Under the pieces are notes generated by a model. It was given only the letters and a program-made list of their open reading frames with translations. It was not told the DNA's origin and made no database searches. The position numbers and the translations under genes were made by a program. Positions 28,401 through 37,900 of a stretch of DNA of 56,219 nt are shown piece after piece. The stretch lies in contig NZ_DF967541.1 in NCBI RefSeq assembly GCF_000971475.1, positions 1 to 56,219 on the forward strand, read 5' to 3'. This stretch comes from Sulfuricella sp. T08. GTDB lineage: Bacteria > Pseudomonadota > Gammaproteobacteria > Burkholderiales > Sulfuricellaceae. Position 1 is the first letter of the stretch, and each line of letters starts with the position of its first letter.

Positions 28401-28555
28401 TGCGTGACAATCTGGACCTGCACATCCTGCACATCGGGAAATGCTTCGATCGGCAGGTTGGTGAGAGCCCGATAGCCGAATGCAACCAGTGCAGCCGTCA
28501 GAATGAGAACGAAAACGCGTTGCGCGAAGACAAAATCGATCAGCTTATTGAGCAT
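25466..28555 (-). CDS. czcA: HME-type RND metal efflux pump, CzcA-like
   Basis: A proton-driven inner membrane pump of about 1029 residues with the RND architecture: helix 1, large periplasmic loop, helices 2-6, second loop, helices 8-12. Transmembrane helix 4 reads VDFGIIIDSAVVLVEA, the DFGxxxD...E pattern of the divalent (Co/Zn/Cd or Ni) HME subgroup. The ATG at 28555 is chosen because GAGGTGG precedes it; a frame open to 28573 overlaps czcB further. It is the third gene of a czcCBA operon, divergent from a two-component system. Confidence 0.93.
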   Translation of the reverse strand: MLNKLIDFVFAQRVFVLILTAALVAFGYRALTNLPIEAFPDVQDVQVQIVTQYPGQAPEEVERTITLPIEREMSGVPSQTQLRSVSITGLSVVTLTFADGTDDYFARQQVLEKLQNVSLPNGTQPSLAPLTTAVGEVYRYIVETPPGMDANEVRALQDWVIRPNLRIVQGVADVVSFGGTVKEYQVQINPYALKRYGITIDQVSQALTNNSANVGGGLIKRGDEALVVRGFGIFRHLEEIGRVIVSAKNGKTVLVSDVADVTIGHRPRSGVVAFNHDNSVVEGIVQMSKGSNAAKVVADIKKSISDLNAKLPKGVRIKTIYDRTELIDHTVHTVAENLLVGAALVITILVVFLGNWRAALIVATVIPLSLLFAFIMLDARGIPANLISLGAVDFGIIIDSAVVLVEALIVRLAIQNLDATPGQTPYAWRKETLKQTVVELGHPILFAKAIIIVAFIPIFTFQRVEGKIFSPVAFTLSFAMLGAIILTMTLVPTLLAWTMKRHPMAEKHSVWLHHIQDWYRMVLVRAQEKRTLVMAGSTAILALTLALAPMLGSEFLPKLDEGNIWLTISLPTSSSLQKTEQIEHRVRAILQSYPEVGNIISQVGRPDDGTDPKGPNNMEFLADLKPRNTWKFDNKESLIADMSAKIRTIPGVPTNFSQVIEDNVEETLSGVKGEIAVKIFGPDLEILTQKSEQIAAILNGIAGAADVAAVKIGGQSELDIVIDRDQIARLGINVADVNSAIQTALAGNAVNAYFEGDRRFDITIRLKESFRDSIDDIAELQINLPAGAGTVPLGDLARIDIRQGAARISREAGGRNASVKANLLGRDQGSFVAEAQQKVAAQVHLPPGYQITWGGQFENQQRAVKRLEIIVPITVFLIFSLLFWAFRSVRKALLVLSIVPFTLIGGIVGLAIVGLHFSVSAAVGFIAVAGISVQNGVIMVEQIIDGARTNQSAFESAVEGAVSRLRPILMTALMAGLGLLPAALSHGIGSETQRPFAVVIVGGIVSATFFTLLLIPLVYPYFSEKVEAE

Positions 28556-29702
28556 TGTCCGCCACCTCGGCATTCAATAAGAACGCGCCCTCCGTCACGA
28601 CGCGCTCGCCATTCTCGAGCCCCGTATCGACAAAGCTTCTGTCGTGCCCCCTGACTTTTACGTTCACCCGCCTTTTTTCGAATGTACCGGCTTGTTTTTC
28701 GACAAATACATAGCTATACATTCCTTCAACGAAAAGACTGGTATTCGGCAGCGGTATTGCCTTCTTGCCGCCATCGTCGGCGAGAAACGATACGCGTGCA
28801 AACATCTCCGGCTTGAGCTTGAGGCCGATATTTTTGACCGAGCAGCGTACCTGAATACGGTGCGTGCCTGGATCGAGCACCAGTCCTACCTTGTCGATTC
28901 TGGCGTTAAACCGCTCGTCCGGATAGGCATCTGTTTCCAGGGTGACGGCTTGGCCCGGATGGAGCTCGGCGGCGCTACGTTCCGGCACATCGACGATTAC
29001 CCAGAGGCGGCTGAGGTCGGTGATAACAAATAGCGGATTCGGCAGGTCTGGGCGCACTTCGAGTCCAGGATTGATCTGCTTGTCAGCCACGATCCCGGCA
29101 ATGGGTGATTTCAGGCCGAATTTGCCATCCTCCTGACCGGTCGCATTCAGGTTTTTCATCCGCAGAACTGTCCGCCTGGTCTCAGCTTTTGCCTGTTGAT
29201 AGTCGGCCTCTGCGGATTCGTAATCCTTGCGTGCGAGCACTTCACCATCAAACAGCGTTTTAGCACGCTCAAATGCCAGTTTTTTGCGCAATTCGTCTGC
29301 CTTTGCTTTGCGCCAGTCGGCTTCAGCGGTAGCCAAATCCGGTGAATCGATGTCCACCAGCACGGTGTTGCGTCGTACTGCGTCGCCAACCTCCGCATGC
29401 AGCGCGGTTACCCGTCCGACGATAGGTGAAGTGACGCGTGTGGTCGCATTCTCGTCATACGTGATGCGGCCATTGACAGGATCGGATACCGGTAACGGCA
29501 CCGCGGTTACTGCGGCTATTTTGAGTGACGACAACTGCGGCGCATTGGGCGCGAACTTCAACACGCCGGGTTGCGAGTGATCTTTGGGAGGAGGATCAGC
29601 TTTGTGGTCTTGAGACGCATTGAGGTAATGAATGCCAGCTATTGCTGCACCGACGACAGCGATGGCTATGGCGACTTTGAGAATGTTCGATTGCAGAGTC
29701 AT
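28545..29702 (-). CDS. czcB: Periplasmic adaptor (membrane fusion) subunit, CzcB-like
   Basis: A 385-residue adaptor that joins the RND pump to the outer membrane channel. The true start is ATG 29702, overlapping the czcC stop as ATGA; the longer open frame runs back into czcC. One N-terminal membrane segment (VAIAIAVVGAAIAGIHYL) is followed by a lipoyl-like hairpin (RVTSPIVGRVTALHAEVGDAVRRNTVLVDIDSPDL), a coiled coil (~160-220) and beta-barrel domains. It lacks the long His-rich tail of Cupriavidus CzcB, although HKADPPPKDHSQP near the N-terminus has scattered His. Confidence 0.92.
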   Translation of the reverse strand: MTLQSNILKVAIAIAVVGAAIAGIHYLNASQDHKADPPPKDHSQPGVLKFAPNAPQLSSLKIAAVTAVPLPVSDPVNGRITYDENATTRVTSPIVGRVTALHAEVGDAVRRNTVLVDIDSPDLATAEADWRKAKADELRKKLAFERAKTLFDGEVLARKDYESAEADYQQAKAETRRTVLRMKNLNATGQEDGKFGLKSPIAGIVADKQINPGLEVRPDLPNPLFVITDLSRLWVIVDVPERSAAELHPGQAVTLETDAYPDERFNARIDKVGLVLDPGTHRIQVRCSVKNIGLKLKPEMFARVSFLADDGGKKAIPLPNTSLFVEGMYSYVFVEKQAGTFEKRRVNVKVRGHDRSFVDTGLENGERVVTEGAFLLNAEVADNAQ

Positions 29703-30991
29703 TGCGTATTGCTTTCCGAAACGGCCGACTGCCAGGCGGCCAGTGATTTTGCATAGTCCGCGCGTGCGGCCAGCGCGTCGAGCTGGCTCGCGCGATAGGT
29801 TCGCCTGGCATCCAGCACATCCATGACGCCCAGCGCACCATGTTTGAACGCGAATTCGGCCGCATCCGAGGATTTTTTTGCGGCGGCCAGCAAGCCGTCG
29901 TCGTAGCGCTGGATACGATCGAAGGAAGAGCGTGCATCTTGCCAACTTTTCACCAAATCATTACGCGCCAGATCACGTGTCATTTCGAGATTTTCTTGCG
30001 CCGAGTCGACCGCCGCTTCCGCGGCCCGAATTTCGCCGTCGAATGTATAGCGTGCGAATAGCGGTATCTGCACCGCGATGCCATAACTGTTGCCGCTGCC
30101 TTGAGGGTTGGCATCGCTGAGTGGAAAATGTTCATACTGAACGCCGACCGTAACGTCCCTGGTGCGCGAGGCTAGTGCGAGCTTGCGTGCCACAAATGCA
30201 GCGTCAACACGGGACTTCGCGGCAAGCACGTCAGGACGCCGCTCGATCAATGCTTCCGGGGATGGTGCTGCGGCGTTGAATTGCAGCGCTGGCCAACTGT
30301 CGGCCAGTTTGATTTGCGTTGCATAGGTGATCTGCCCCAGCACCAGTGCGAGCGCTTGTCTCGCCTTGCCCACATCCGCTTCAGCCTGCGTCAAATCGTT
30401 CTTGGCACGCAATGCATCGACCTGTAGTCGCGCGACGTCGGAGCCTGCAATGTCCCCCGCCTTCTGGCGCTTTTGTGCAGCGGTGAAGGTGTTCTCATAG
30501 AGAACCACCGTCTGGCGAGTGATGTCGAGCTTTTCTTCTGCCGCCAGGAGGTCGTAATACGACTGGCTAACGCTTACATGAAGCTGTCGGCGCACATCCT
30601 GAAGGTCGTTGCGCGCGGCGTCTTCAAGATGAGAAGCATTTTTCGTTCTTAATTCTCGCTTGCCGCCGCGCTCAATCAGCTGGTCGATCCGAAGCGTGCT
30701 ATCGACGGTCTTGTTGCGTAGGTTGCCCGCTCCGATTCCAGCTTTAGGATTAATATTTAGAGTTTGTACTGTCAGCATCGGATTGGGCGCCGCCGACGCG
30801 ATGACTGTTGCGGCGTCTGCATTTGCGACCGCAAATCCAGATAAACGGAGCTCATGGTTGTGCTCCTCGGCGATTTTGATCGCCTGTTCGAGGCTTAATT
30901 TCTGGAGGTTAACGGGTTGTTCAGCAAATGAGAACGTTGAAAGAAATAGTGCTATAAGCCCAACATAGCGAGTCAACTGATGTGAAACCAT
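29699..30991 (-). CDS. czcC: Outer membrane efflux channel, CzcC/TolC family
   Basis: A 430-residue TolC-like protein with a signal peptide (VGLIALFLSTFSFAEQ) and two repeats of the long helical-hairpin/strand unit (LSLEQAIKIAEEHNHELRLSG...; RRPDVLAAKSRVDAAFVARKLA...). I prefer ATG 30991, which has AAGGGA seven bases upstream, over TTG 31015 or ATG 31009. It is the first gene of czcCBA and is transcribed divergently from the response regulator across 244 bases containing three spaced TGACA repeats. Confidence 0.9.
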   Translation of the reverse strand: MVSHQLTRYVGLIALFLSTFSFAEQPVNLQKLSLEQAIKIAEEHNHELRLSGFAVANADAATVIASAAPNPMLTVQTLNINPKAGIGAGNLRNKTVDSTLRIDQLIERGGKRELRTKNASHLEDAARNDLQDVRRQLHVSVSQSYYDLLAAEEKLDITRQTVVLYENTFTAAQKRQKAGDIAGSDVARLQVDALRAKNDLTQAEADVGKARQALALVLGQITYATQIKLADSWPALQFNAAAPSPEALIERRPDVLAAKSRVDAAFVARKLALASRTRDVTVGVQYEHFPLSDANPQGSGNSYGIAVQIPLFARYTFDGEIRAAEAAVDSAQENLEMTRDLARNDLVKSWQDARSSFDRIQRYDDGLLAAAKKSSDAAEFAFKHGALGVMDVLDARRTYRASQLDALAARADYAKSLAAWQSAVSESNTQ

Positions 30992-31140
30992 AGACCGTCC
31001 CTTTTTCATACCCAATAGATCTCAGCTTTTTGTTTGGCCTGCCTGTATTAACCAATCCGCTGCATTAATAAACAATCCAAAGTATCATGCGGCTATCGGC
31101 GTTAGGGTCGGTAGACTAACGCGCTATCCTGTCGCAAACA

Positions 31141-31167
31141 TGACATGAAGCTGACAAAATCCTGACA
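31141..31167. promoter_or_regulatory. Three TGACA direct repeats at exact 11-bp spacing: likely response-regulator site
   Basis: TGACA occurs at 31141, 31152 and 31163, one helical turn apart, in the divergent region between czcC and the OmpR-family regulator. OmpR/PhoB-type regulators bind such direct repeats as dimers. The three half-sites lie 69-95 bases before the regulator start and could serve both promoters. Confidence 0.6.
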
Positions 31168-31235
31168 GGGTTAGTATCAAGAGCAAAGTTGCTCTACGAT
31201 TTCATTCAAAAGTCGACCATAGGGATTAATTCCGC

Positions 31236-31904
31236 ATGCATGTTCTTTTAGTAGAAGACGACTCAACTCTTGCCGATGGGATATCTCGAATCTTGAAATC
31301 CCACGGCATGGCTGTTGACGTCGTGGATAACGGCAGCGATGCGGATTCGATTTTGCAGCACGCGGAAATTGCGGTCATGATCCTGGATATCGGCCTTCCC
31401 GGTATCGATGGCTTTGAAGTGGTGCGACGGTTGCGTGCGCGGGGCAGTCATCTTCCTGTGCTGTTGCTGACAGCGCGTGACGCCATTCAGGATCGTGTCC
31501 ATGGATTGGAACTTGGCGCCGACGACTATTTGGTCAAACCCTTCGCTACTCCAGAACTCGTCGCTCGTTTGAAGGCATTGGTAAGGAGGAGCAACCCTAA
31601 GCCGGTTGAATGGCGCGTCGGTGGATTGTCTTTGGATACATTTACCAAACGTGTCCGCATTAACGATCAACCGGTAGAGTTGTCCGTCCGGGAATGGGCG
31701 GTTCTCGAATATCTGATTCAACAAGCATCTCGGGTGGTGTCCAAACAACAGATCATTGATGCGATCCTTCCGTGGGGGGAAGAATTGACGCTGAATGCCG
31801 TAGAGGTATATGTCTCCCGAATCCGTCTGAAAATCTCAGGCGCCGGCGTTGTGATACGCACGATTCGGGGCTTCGGTTACATGCTGGAGAAAGAGGTTCC
31901 GTGA
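31236..31904 (+). CDS. OmpR-family response regulator of metal efflux
   Basis: A 222-residue regulator. The receiver domain has the acidic pocket (VEDD, residues 7-9), phospho-acceptor D51 in MILDIGLPG, the switch Thr in LLLTARD and the Lys in LVKPFA. The C-terminal winged helix (ELSVREWAVLEYLIQQASRVVSKQQI...IRTIRGFGYML) places it in the QseB/PmrA-like group. It overlaps the sensor kinase gene by four bases and is divergent from czcCBA, so it most likely switches that operon on in response to metal. Confidence 0.94.
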   Translation: MHVLLVEDDSTLADGISRILKSHGMAVDVVDNGSDADSILQHAEIAVMILDIGLPGIDGFEVVRRLRARGSHLPVLLLTARDAIQDRVHGLELGADDYLVKPFATPELVARLKALVRRSNPKPVEWRVGGLSLDTFTKRVRINDQPVELSVREWAVLEYLIQQASRVVSKQQIIDAILPWGEELTLNAVEVYVSRIRLKISGAGVVIRTIRGFGYMLEKEVP

Positions 31905-33301
31905 CGCCAAGCATTCGGCTGAATCTGCTTAAGTGGCTCATTGCCCCCCTTTTGTTGATTAATTTAATTGGGGCGGGTCTTACTTACTGGCTTGCATGGG
32001 CTCCCGCACAAATTGCGTTTGACCAAAGTCTGGCAGATGCAGCATGGGCACTTGTCCCCAGACTGAGGGAAACACGGGGAACTGTCCTGGTCGACCTGCC
32101 GCAGGAGGCGGAGCAGGTTCTGCGAGTGGATCATTTCGATGCCATCTATTTTACCGTTCGCAATGCGGCAGGAATGACGATTACAGGCGATATGGATTTC
32201 CCGACATTGTTTCCGGCTGAGAGATTGAACGATCCTGCGGCCTATGATGGATCAATGCGAGGAGAATCTGTTCGCATCATCGCGCTTAAAACAAATGTGG
32301 GTACAGAACCCGTGTTCATAGGCGTGGCCGAAACATTGCGGAAGCGAACCCATATACGATCCGTGATTTTGGTTTCGTTGCTGTTGCTGGAAGGTCTTTT
32401 GGCTTTTGTTTCTATTTTCATAGTTTGGTGGGCGGTAACGAAAGGGCTGCTGCCTCTCAAAAAAATGCAGACGGACTTAAATTCACGTAATTATGATGAC
32501 CTGTCACCTGTCAGGGAATACGATGTTCCATTGGAACTGCGCCCCGTGGTCAATGCGATCAATGGCTTGCTCAGTAAAGTGCTAATAGGTGCCAGTGCGC
32601 AGCAGAATTTCCTTGCCAATATTGCTCACCAACTCCGGACGCCCTTGGCCGGAATTAAAATGCAACTCGAATGGCTACAGCGACGCTATGCTGCTGAGTC
32701 CGAAACGGCTCATTCGGCCAAGCTGATGATGTCCTCGACAGAAAGGATGATTCGACAAACCAACCAGTTATTGGCGCTCGCACGTGCCGAGCCAAGCCAG
32801 TTCGAGAAAGCACGCCTTGAGATAGTTGAATTGGATAAGCTGGTCGAGGAATCCATTCAACATTTTGTGGAGGAGGCTAATAAAAAAGACATTGATTTGG
32901 GATTCAATTTGCATCCGACCAAAGTGATGGGCGACCGTTTTCTGCTGCGCGACATGATCGACAATCTAATTGACAACGCGATTCGCTACTCTCCAAATGA
33001 GGGCGTGGTTACAATAAACTGCTTTCAAAATGCGCATCAGGGAATCTTATCGGTAGAAGATTCCGGTCCAGGCATCGCGCCGTCTGAGAAGGATCTGATA
33101 TTTAATCGCTTTTATCGCCTCAATGACAAAATAGCTGGTAGCGGTTTAGGATTGGCTATTGTGCGGGACATCGTTAAAGATCATGGTGCAGAGATTGAGC
33201 TGACATCCGGTTCGTATGGGAAAGGAACGATTATTTCTGTGCAGTTTCCCAGAATCATCTCGGAAAGTTCCGACAGCTCCGTACGTGGTGGTGCGCCATA
33301 G
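31901..33301 (+). CDS. Membrane sensor histidine kinase partner of the regulator
   Basis: A 466-residue kinase from GTG 31901 (GTGA overlap with the regulator). Topology is helix (LLKWLIAPLLLINLIGAGLTYWLAW), about 130 periplasmic residues, helix (ILVSLLLLEGLLAFVSIFIVWW), then HAMP, the DHp box with the phosphorylated His in NIAHQLRTPLAGIK, and an ATPase domain with NLIDNAIRYSP, DSGPGIAPSE and GSGLGLAIV. The N-terminal periplasmic part matches the 2CSK_N-type sensors paired with PmrA/QseB regulators. It likely senses periplasmic metal, and base composition here is more AT-rich than in flanking genes. Confidence 0.93.
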   Translation: MTPSIRLNLLKWLIAPLLLINLIGAGLTYWLAWAPAQIAFDQSLADAAWALVPRLRETRGTVLVDLPQEAEQVLRVDHFDAIYFTVRNAAGMTITGDMDFPTLFPAERLNDPAAYDGSMRGESVRIIALKTNVGTEPVFIGVAETLRKRTHIRSVILVSLLLLEGLLAFVSIFIVWWAVTKGLLPLKKMQTDLNSRNYDDLSPVREYDVPLELRPVVNAINGLLSKVLIGASAQQNFLANIAHQLRTPLAGIKMQLEWLQRRYAAESETAHSAKLMMSSTERMIRQTNQLLALARAEPSQFEKARLEIVELDKLVEESIQHFVEEANKKDIDLGFNLHPTKVMGDRFLLRDMIDNLIDNAIRYSPNEGVVTINCFQNAHQGILSVEDSGPGIAPSEKDLIFNRFYRLNDKIAGSGLGLAIVRDIVKDHGAEIELTSGSYGKGTIISVQFPRIISESSDSSVRGGAP

Positions 33302-33392
33302 GCGGATGTGCTTTAGACTGTGGACGCCATTCAGGCGAAATGCGAGTCAATAAAGATTGTCGCCCGTGGAAATTCTGGTTTAGAATGTGTCT

Positions 33393-33779
33393 ATGAGTAA
33401 GACTATAAAGAATTACTGCCTGATTCTGGTGCTGACATTCCTGCAATGTCTGGTGCCGATTCTGCATGCCCATGCAGGTGGTGTGCATGCTTCATCTCAT
33501 GTGCATGTACATGACCACGGACTGGAGTTGTCGGCTTTCCATGCGGCGCATGCAACGGAACTCAAGGCCGACATGAGCGACTCGCCCGTGGTGGGCGCCG
33601 CCTGTGAATTCAGGCGCGACCTCGCGAATGACGGCTTTAACGGGGCGCTGCCTGGCACCCTCTGCTTGATCGTGCCATATTTGGCATATGTTGTTGTTAT
33701 TGATTCATCTTCTATACTTCCCTATATGCCCTTTCGGGCCGGGCCGCCTCCGTCTCAGGCGCCGCCTGCAATCGTTTAA
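33393..33779 (+). CDS. Small secreted His-rich protein preceding the second efflux operon
   Basis: A 128-residue protein with a signal peptide (YCLILVLTFLQCLVPILHAHA), then a dense run of histidines (about ten within 35 residues), a central cysteine and a Pro-rich end. Such His-rich leaders commonly precede HME-RND efflux operons and are thought to buffer periplasmic metal (CzcI/CopK-like in position, not in clear homology). ATG 33393 is preferred over the GTG two codons earlier. It is 89 bases before the adaptor gene. Confidence 0.65.
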   Translation: MSKTIKNYCLILVLTFLQCLVPILHAHAGGVHASSHVHVHDHGLELSAFHAAHATELKADMSDSPVVGAACEFRRDLANDGFNGALPGTLCLIVPYLAYVVVIDSSSILPYMPFRAGPPPSQAPPAIV

Positions 33780-33868
33780 GCATTCCTTAAGTTAGCTAGT
33801 TCACAATCTTTGCTGCCGTTCTCGCTGGAGAAACGGCAGGATCTATTCGTATTTTCAAGGAGACAGAT

Positions 33869-34987
33869 ATGCGGAAAGCGCAATATTTGCGCGCTTCCCT
33901 GGGAGCGCTGCTGCTATGCGGTTTTATTGTCATAACACCGCTTTATGCCGGCGATGAAATCAAGTTGTCCCCGACCCAGGCCAAGGCCATGGGCGTGGTT
34001 ACGGCTCCGCTCGCCAGTACTGTCATGACGGCCGGAAAAGGGTTGCCGGCGAGGGTGGTGATACCGAACCATCAGTTGCATATCGTAGCCGCACCGCTCG
34101 CCGGGTTGGTGGAAAGCATGTCGGTGGCGCCCAGTCAGGCGGTAAAAAAAGGCCAGGTTCTGGCCCGTTTGCAAAGCCCGGGCTTGGTGGAAATTCAGCG
34201 CGGCTTCCTGCAGGCGGCGACCCAGGCACAGTTGGCACGCGATTCCCTGAGCCGTGACGAGAAGCTGTTCAAGGAAGGCATTATTGCCGAAAGCCGATAT
34301 CTTGCCGCCAGGAGCCGTCAGGTCGAGGCCGTGGCGGCATTGTCCGAGCGGCGCCAGGCTCTTGCACTTGCAGGCCTGAGCGGAGCCGCATTGCAGCGGC
34401 TGGAAAAGAGCCATGCCATGTCCGGTACCATCGAGATCACCGCGCCAGTCAACGGCGTAGCGCTTGAGTTGATGGCGGTGCCGGGCCAGCGTATCGAGGC
34501 TGCCTCGCCACTGGTGAAGCTGGCGCAGATCGTGCCGCTGTGGCTGGAAATTCAGGCGCCAATTGCTCAGGTTTTCGGCCTGAAGGCTGGCAGTGTGGTT
34601 AGTGTGCCGGCTTATCAGGCGAGCGGGAAGGTGGTGCAAATCGGTCGTGGCGTGGAGGAAGGCAGCCAGACCGTAACGGTGCGCGCCGAGATTCGTCAGG
34701 GTGCAGAGAATCTGCGTCCGGGCCAGTTCGTCGAGGCCGTGCTGGCCGTCGACGGTGATGACAAGCACTGGCATGTACCCAATAGCGCATTGGTGCGACA
34801 GCGTGATCAGGCCTATGTATTCGTTCAGACTGCGACGGGTTTTCTCGCCCGGTCAGTGAAACTGGGTGGCGAGACGGCTGGGAACACTGTGGTGATTGCG
34901 GAATTCAAGGGTGACGAGCGCATCGCAGTGGGCGGCACGGTTTCACTCAAGGCGATGTGGCAAGGGCTGGCGGCGGGGGGCGAATAA
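33869..34987 (+). CDS. Periplasmic adaptor subunit of the second RND efflux system
   Basis: A 372-residue membrane fusion protein with a signal/anchor segment (LGALLLCGFIVITPLYAG), a lipoyl-like motif (HIVAAPLAGLVESMSVAPSQAVKKGQVLARLQSPGLVE), a helical hairpin (~105-160) and a beta-barrel. AGGAGA precedes the ATG. The stop codon shares one base with the pump's ATG (TAATG), indicating tight coupling. It shows none of the Met-rich copper-binding N-terminus of E. coli CusB. Confidence 0.9.
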   Translation: MRKAQYLRASLGALLLCGFIVITPLYAGDEIKLSPTQAKAMGVVTAPLASTVMTAGKGLPARVVIPNHQLHIVAAPLAGLVESMSVAPSQAVKKGQVLARLQSPGLVEIQRGFLQAATQAQLARDSLSRDEKLFKEGIIAESRYLAARSRQVEAVAALSERRQALALAGLSGAALQRLEKSHAMSGTIEITAPVNGVALELMAVPGQRIEAASPLVKLAQIVPLWLEIQAPIAQVFGLKAGSVVSVPAYQASGKVVQIGRGVEEGSQTVTVRAEIRQGAENLRPGQFVEAVLAVDGDDKHWHVPNSALVRQRDQAYVFVQTATGFLARSVKLGGETAGNTVVIAEFKGDERIAVGGTVSLKAMWQGLAAGGE

Positions 34988-37900
34988 TGCTGACGCGGAT
35001 AATCGAATTTGCCCTCACCCAGCGTCTGGCGGTGATAGTGACCACTCTGGTGCTGATCGGTGCTGGCGCGGTCGCCTTCAAGCAGTTGCCGATCGACGCT
35101 TTCCCTGACGTTTCATCGACCCAGGTCAAGGTCATTATCAAGGCACCGGGGATGACGCCGGAGGAGGTTGAATCGCGCATCGTGGCGCCGATCGAGGTGG
35201 AGCTCCTGGGTATCCCCTACAAGAAAATCCTGCGTTCGGTGTCGAAGTATGCCCTGACCGATATCACTATCGATTTCGAGGACGGCACCGACATCTACTG
35301 GGCGCGCAACCAAGTGGCGGAACGCCTGGGCAGCGTGATGAAAGACCTGCCTGCCGGCGTCAGTGGCGGGCTTGCGCCGATCACCACGCCGCTGGGTGAG
35401 ATGCTGATGTTCACCATCGATGGCGGCGACCTCACCCCGCTGGAACGGCGCGCCTTGCTCGACTGGGTGATCCGTCCGGCGTTGCGTACCTTGCCGGGCG
35501 TGGCGGACGTCAACGCTCTGGGTGGCCTGGTGCGCACCTTTGAAGTGGTGCCGGACAACGCGGCCATGCAGGCGCGCGGCATTGCCATGGCACAGTTGCA
35601 GCAGGCACTGGAGGTCAATAATCGCAATGACGGCGCTGGCCGTCTCAAGGATGGTGAGGAAGTTCTGCTGGTACGTAGCGAGGGGGCGATCAAGAGCCTC
35701 GACGACCTGCGCGCCATCGTCGTCAGTAGCCGCGACGGCCAAGCGGTGCGCGTGGGGGATGTGGCGACGGTGCGCATCGGCCACCTGAGTCGTTACGGAG
35801 CTGTCACCAAGGACGGCAAGGGTGAGGCAGTGGAAGGGCTGGTGCTGGGTTTGCGCGGCGCCAATGCACAGACCGTGGTGAACGGCGTCAAGGCGAGGTT
35901 GAAGGAAATCGCGCCTTCGCTCCCGCCCGGCGTCAAGACCGAGATTTTCTATGACCGCGGCAGCCTGGTTGAGCGTGCCGTCGGCACAGTTTCCAGGGCG
36001 TTGATGGAAGCGATCGTGCTGGTGGTGATCCTGCTCCTGCTGTTTTTGGGCAATCTGCGTGCCGCCATCGTGGTGGCGGTAACGCTGCCGCTGGCGGCAC
36101 TGTTTACCTTCATCCTGATGCGCCTGTTCGGCATGTCGGCCAACCTGATGAGCCTGGGCGGCCTCGCCATCGCCATCGGTATGCTGGTGGACGCTGCCGT
36201 GGTGGTGGTTGAGAACGTGGTTTCCCATCTCGCCCACGACCGGAGCTCGAAGAATATCCCGCACCTGCATGTGATTTTCCGGGCGGTCAAGGAAGTGGTG
36301 ATGCCGGTGGCTTCCGGCGTGGTGATCATCATCGTGGTGTTCCTGCCTCTGCTGACCTTGCAGGGTCTGGAAGGCAAGCTGTTTATCCCGGTGGCGCTGA
36401 CCATCATATTCGCGCTGGCCGGCTCGCTGATTCTGTCGCTTACCGCTATTCCGGTGCTGGCATCCTATATGTTGAAACAGGGCGCCCATGGCGACCCGTG
36501 GCTGGTGCGCAAGCTCACCGCGGTTTACATGCCCGCGCTCGGCTGGGCGCTCAGGCATGCCAAGCTTGTTGCCATCGGCGCGGTGGCTGCGCTGGCCTTG
36601 ACGGTGGCGGTGTATCCGATGATCGGCAAGACCTTCATGCCGACGATGGATGAGGGCGACATCATCATTGGCGTGGAAAAACTGCCTTCCATCAGCCTGG
36701 AGGAATCGACGGCGCTGGATCTGCGCCTGCAGCAGGCGATCATGGCGCGGGTGCCGGAAGTGAAGGGGGTAGTGGCGCGTGCGGGCTCGGACGAACTCGG
36801 TCTCGACCCGATGGGCTTTAACCAGACCGATACTTTCCTGGTGCTGAAGCCGCGCGAGCAGTGGCGCAAGCCCGATAAGGAATGGCTTACCGACCAGTTG
36901 CGCGAAGTGCTCAAGGACTTTCCCGGCATCGCCCACAGCTTCACCCAGCCCATCGACATGCGTGTTTCCGAGATGGTCATCGGCGTGCGCGGCGACGTCG
37001 CGGTGAAGGTTTTCGGTCCCGATCTCGCCACCCTCAACCAGCAGGCGGAAAAAATCGAGACCGTGCTCAAGGGTATCAAGGGTAACGAGGACGTTTACCG
37101 GGTGATGAACGATGGGGTGCAGTACATGAAAATCGAGATCGACCGCCTTGCCGCCGGACGTATGGGGCTGACGGTGGATGAGATCGGTAACGCCCTGCGT
37201 TCCCAGCTTGAAGGCCAGGTGCTGGGCATGGTGCTGGAAGGCGTGCGACGTACGCCGGTACTGCTGCGCGGCAGCGATGCCGTGCGCGATATCCCGGCGG
37301 TGTTTGCTGATCTGCGCCTGACCCTGCCTTCCGGCCAGAGCGTGCCGTTGGCGAGCGTGGCTCACCTCAAGCGGGTGGATGGACCGGTCAAGATCGATAG
37401 GGAAAACTCGCAGCGCTACGCGGTGGTGCAAAGCAATGTGCGCGGTCGCGACCTGGTCAGTTTCGTTGAGGAGGCGAAGCTGGCGGTGGAAAAACTGGCG
37501 CCATCACCGGCCGGCTATAGTCTCACTTGGGGGGGGCAGTTCGAGAACCAGCAGCGCGCCGCGGCACGGCTCGCCATTGTGGTGCCGGTCGCCTTGGCCC
37601 TGATCCATCTGCTGCTGTTCGTCACTTTCGGTTCGATGCGCCAGGCGTGGTTGGTGTTCGCCAATATTCCCTTCGCCCTGATCGGGGGAGTATGGGCTCT
37701 GTGGCTTTCGGGTGAATACCTGTCGGTCCCGGCGTCGGTCGGATTCATCGCTCTGTTGGGTATTGCGGTGCTGAACGGCGTGGTGATGGTGAGTTATTTC
37801 AACCAGCTTCGGGATCAGGGCATGGCACTGGCCGAAGTGGTGGTGGAGGGCTCCCGGCGCCGCCTGCGGCCGGTAATGATGACCGCCAGTATTACCGCCT

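Noticed and set aside
35113-37431. Long open frame (772 codons) antisense to the CusA-like pump gene
   Set aside because: It mirrors the codon pattern of the real gene, is rich in His/Arg/Gln as antisense frames of GC-rich genes are, and has no recognisable domain or ribosome site.
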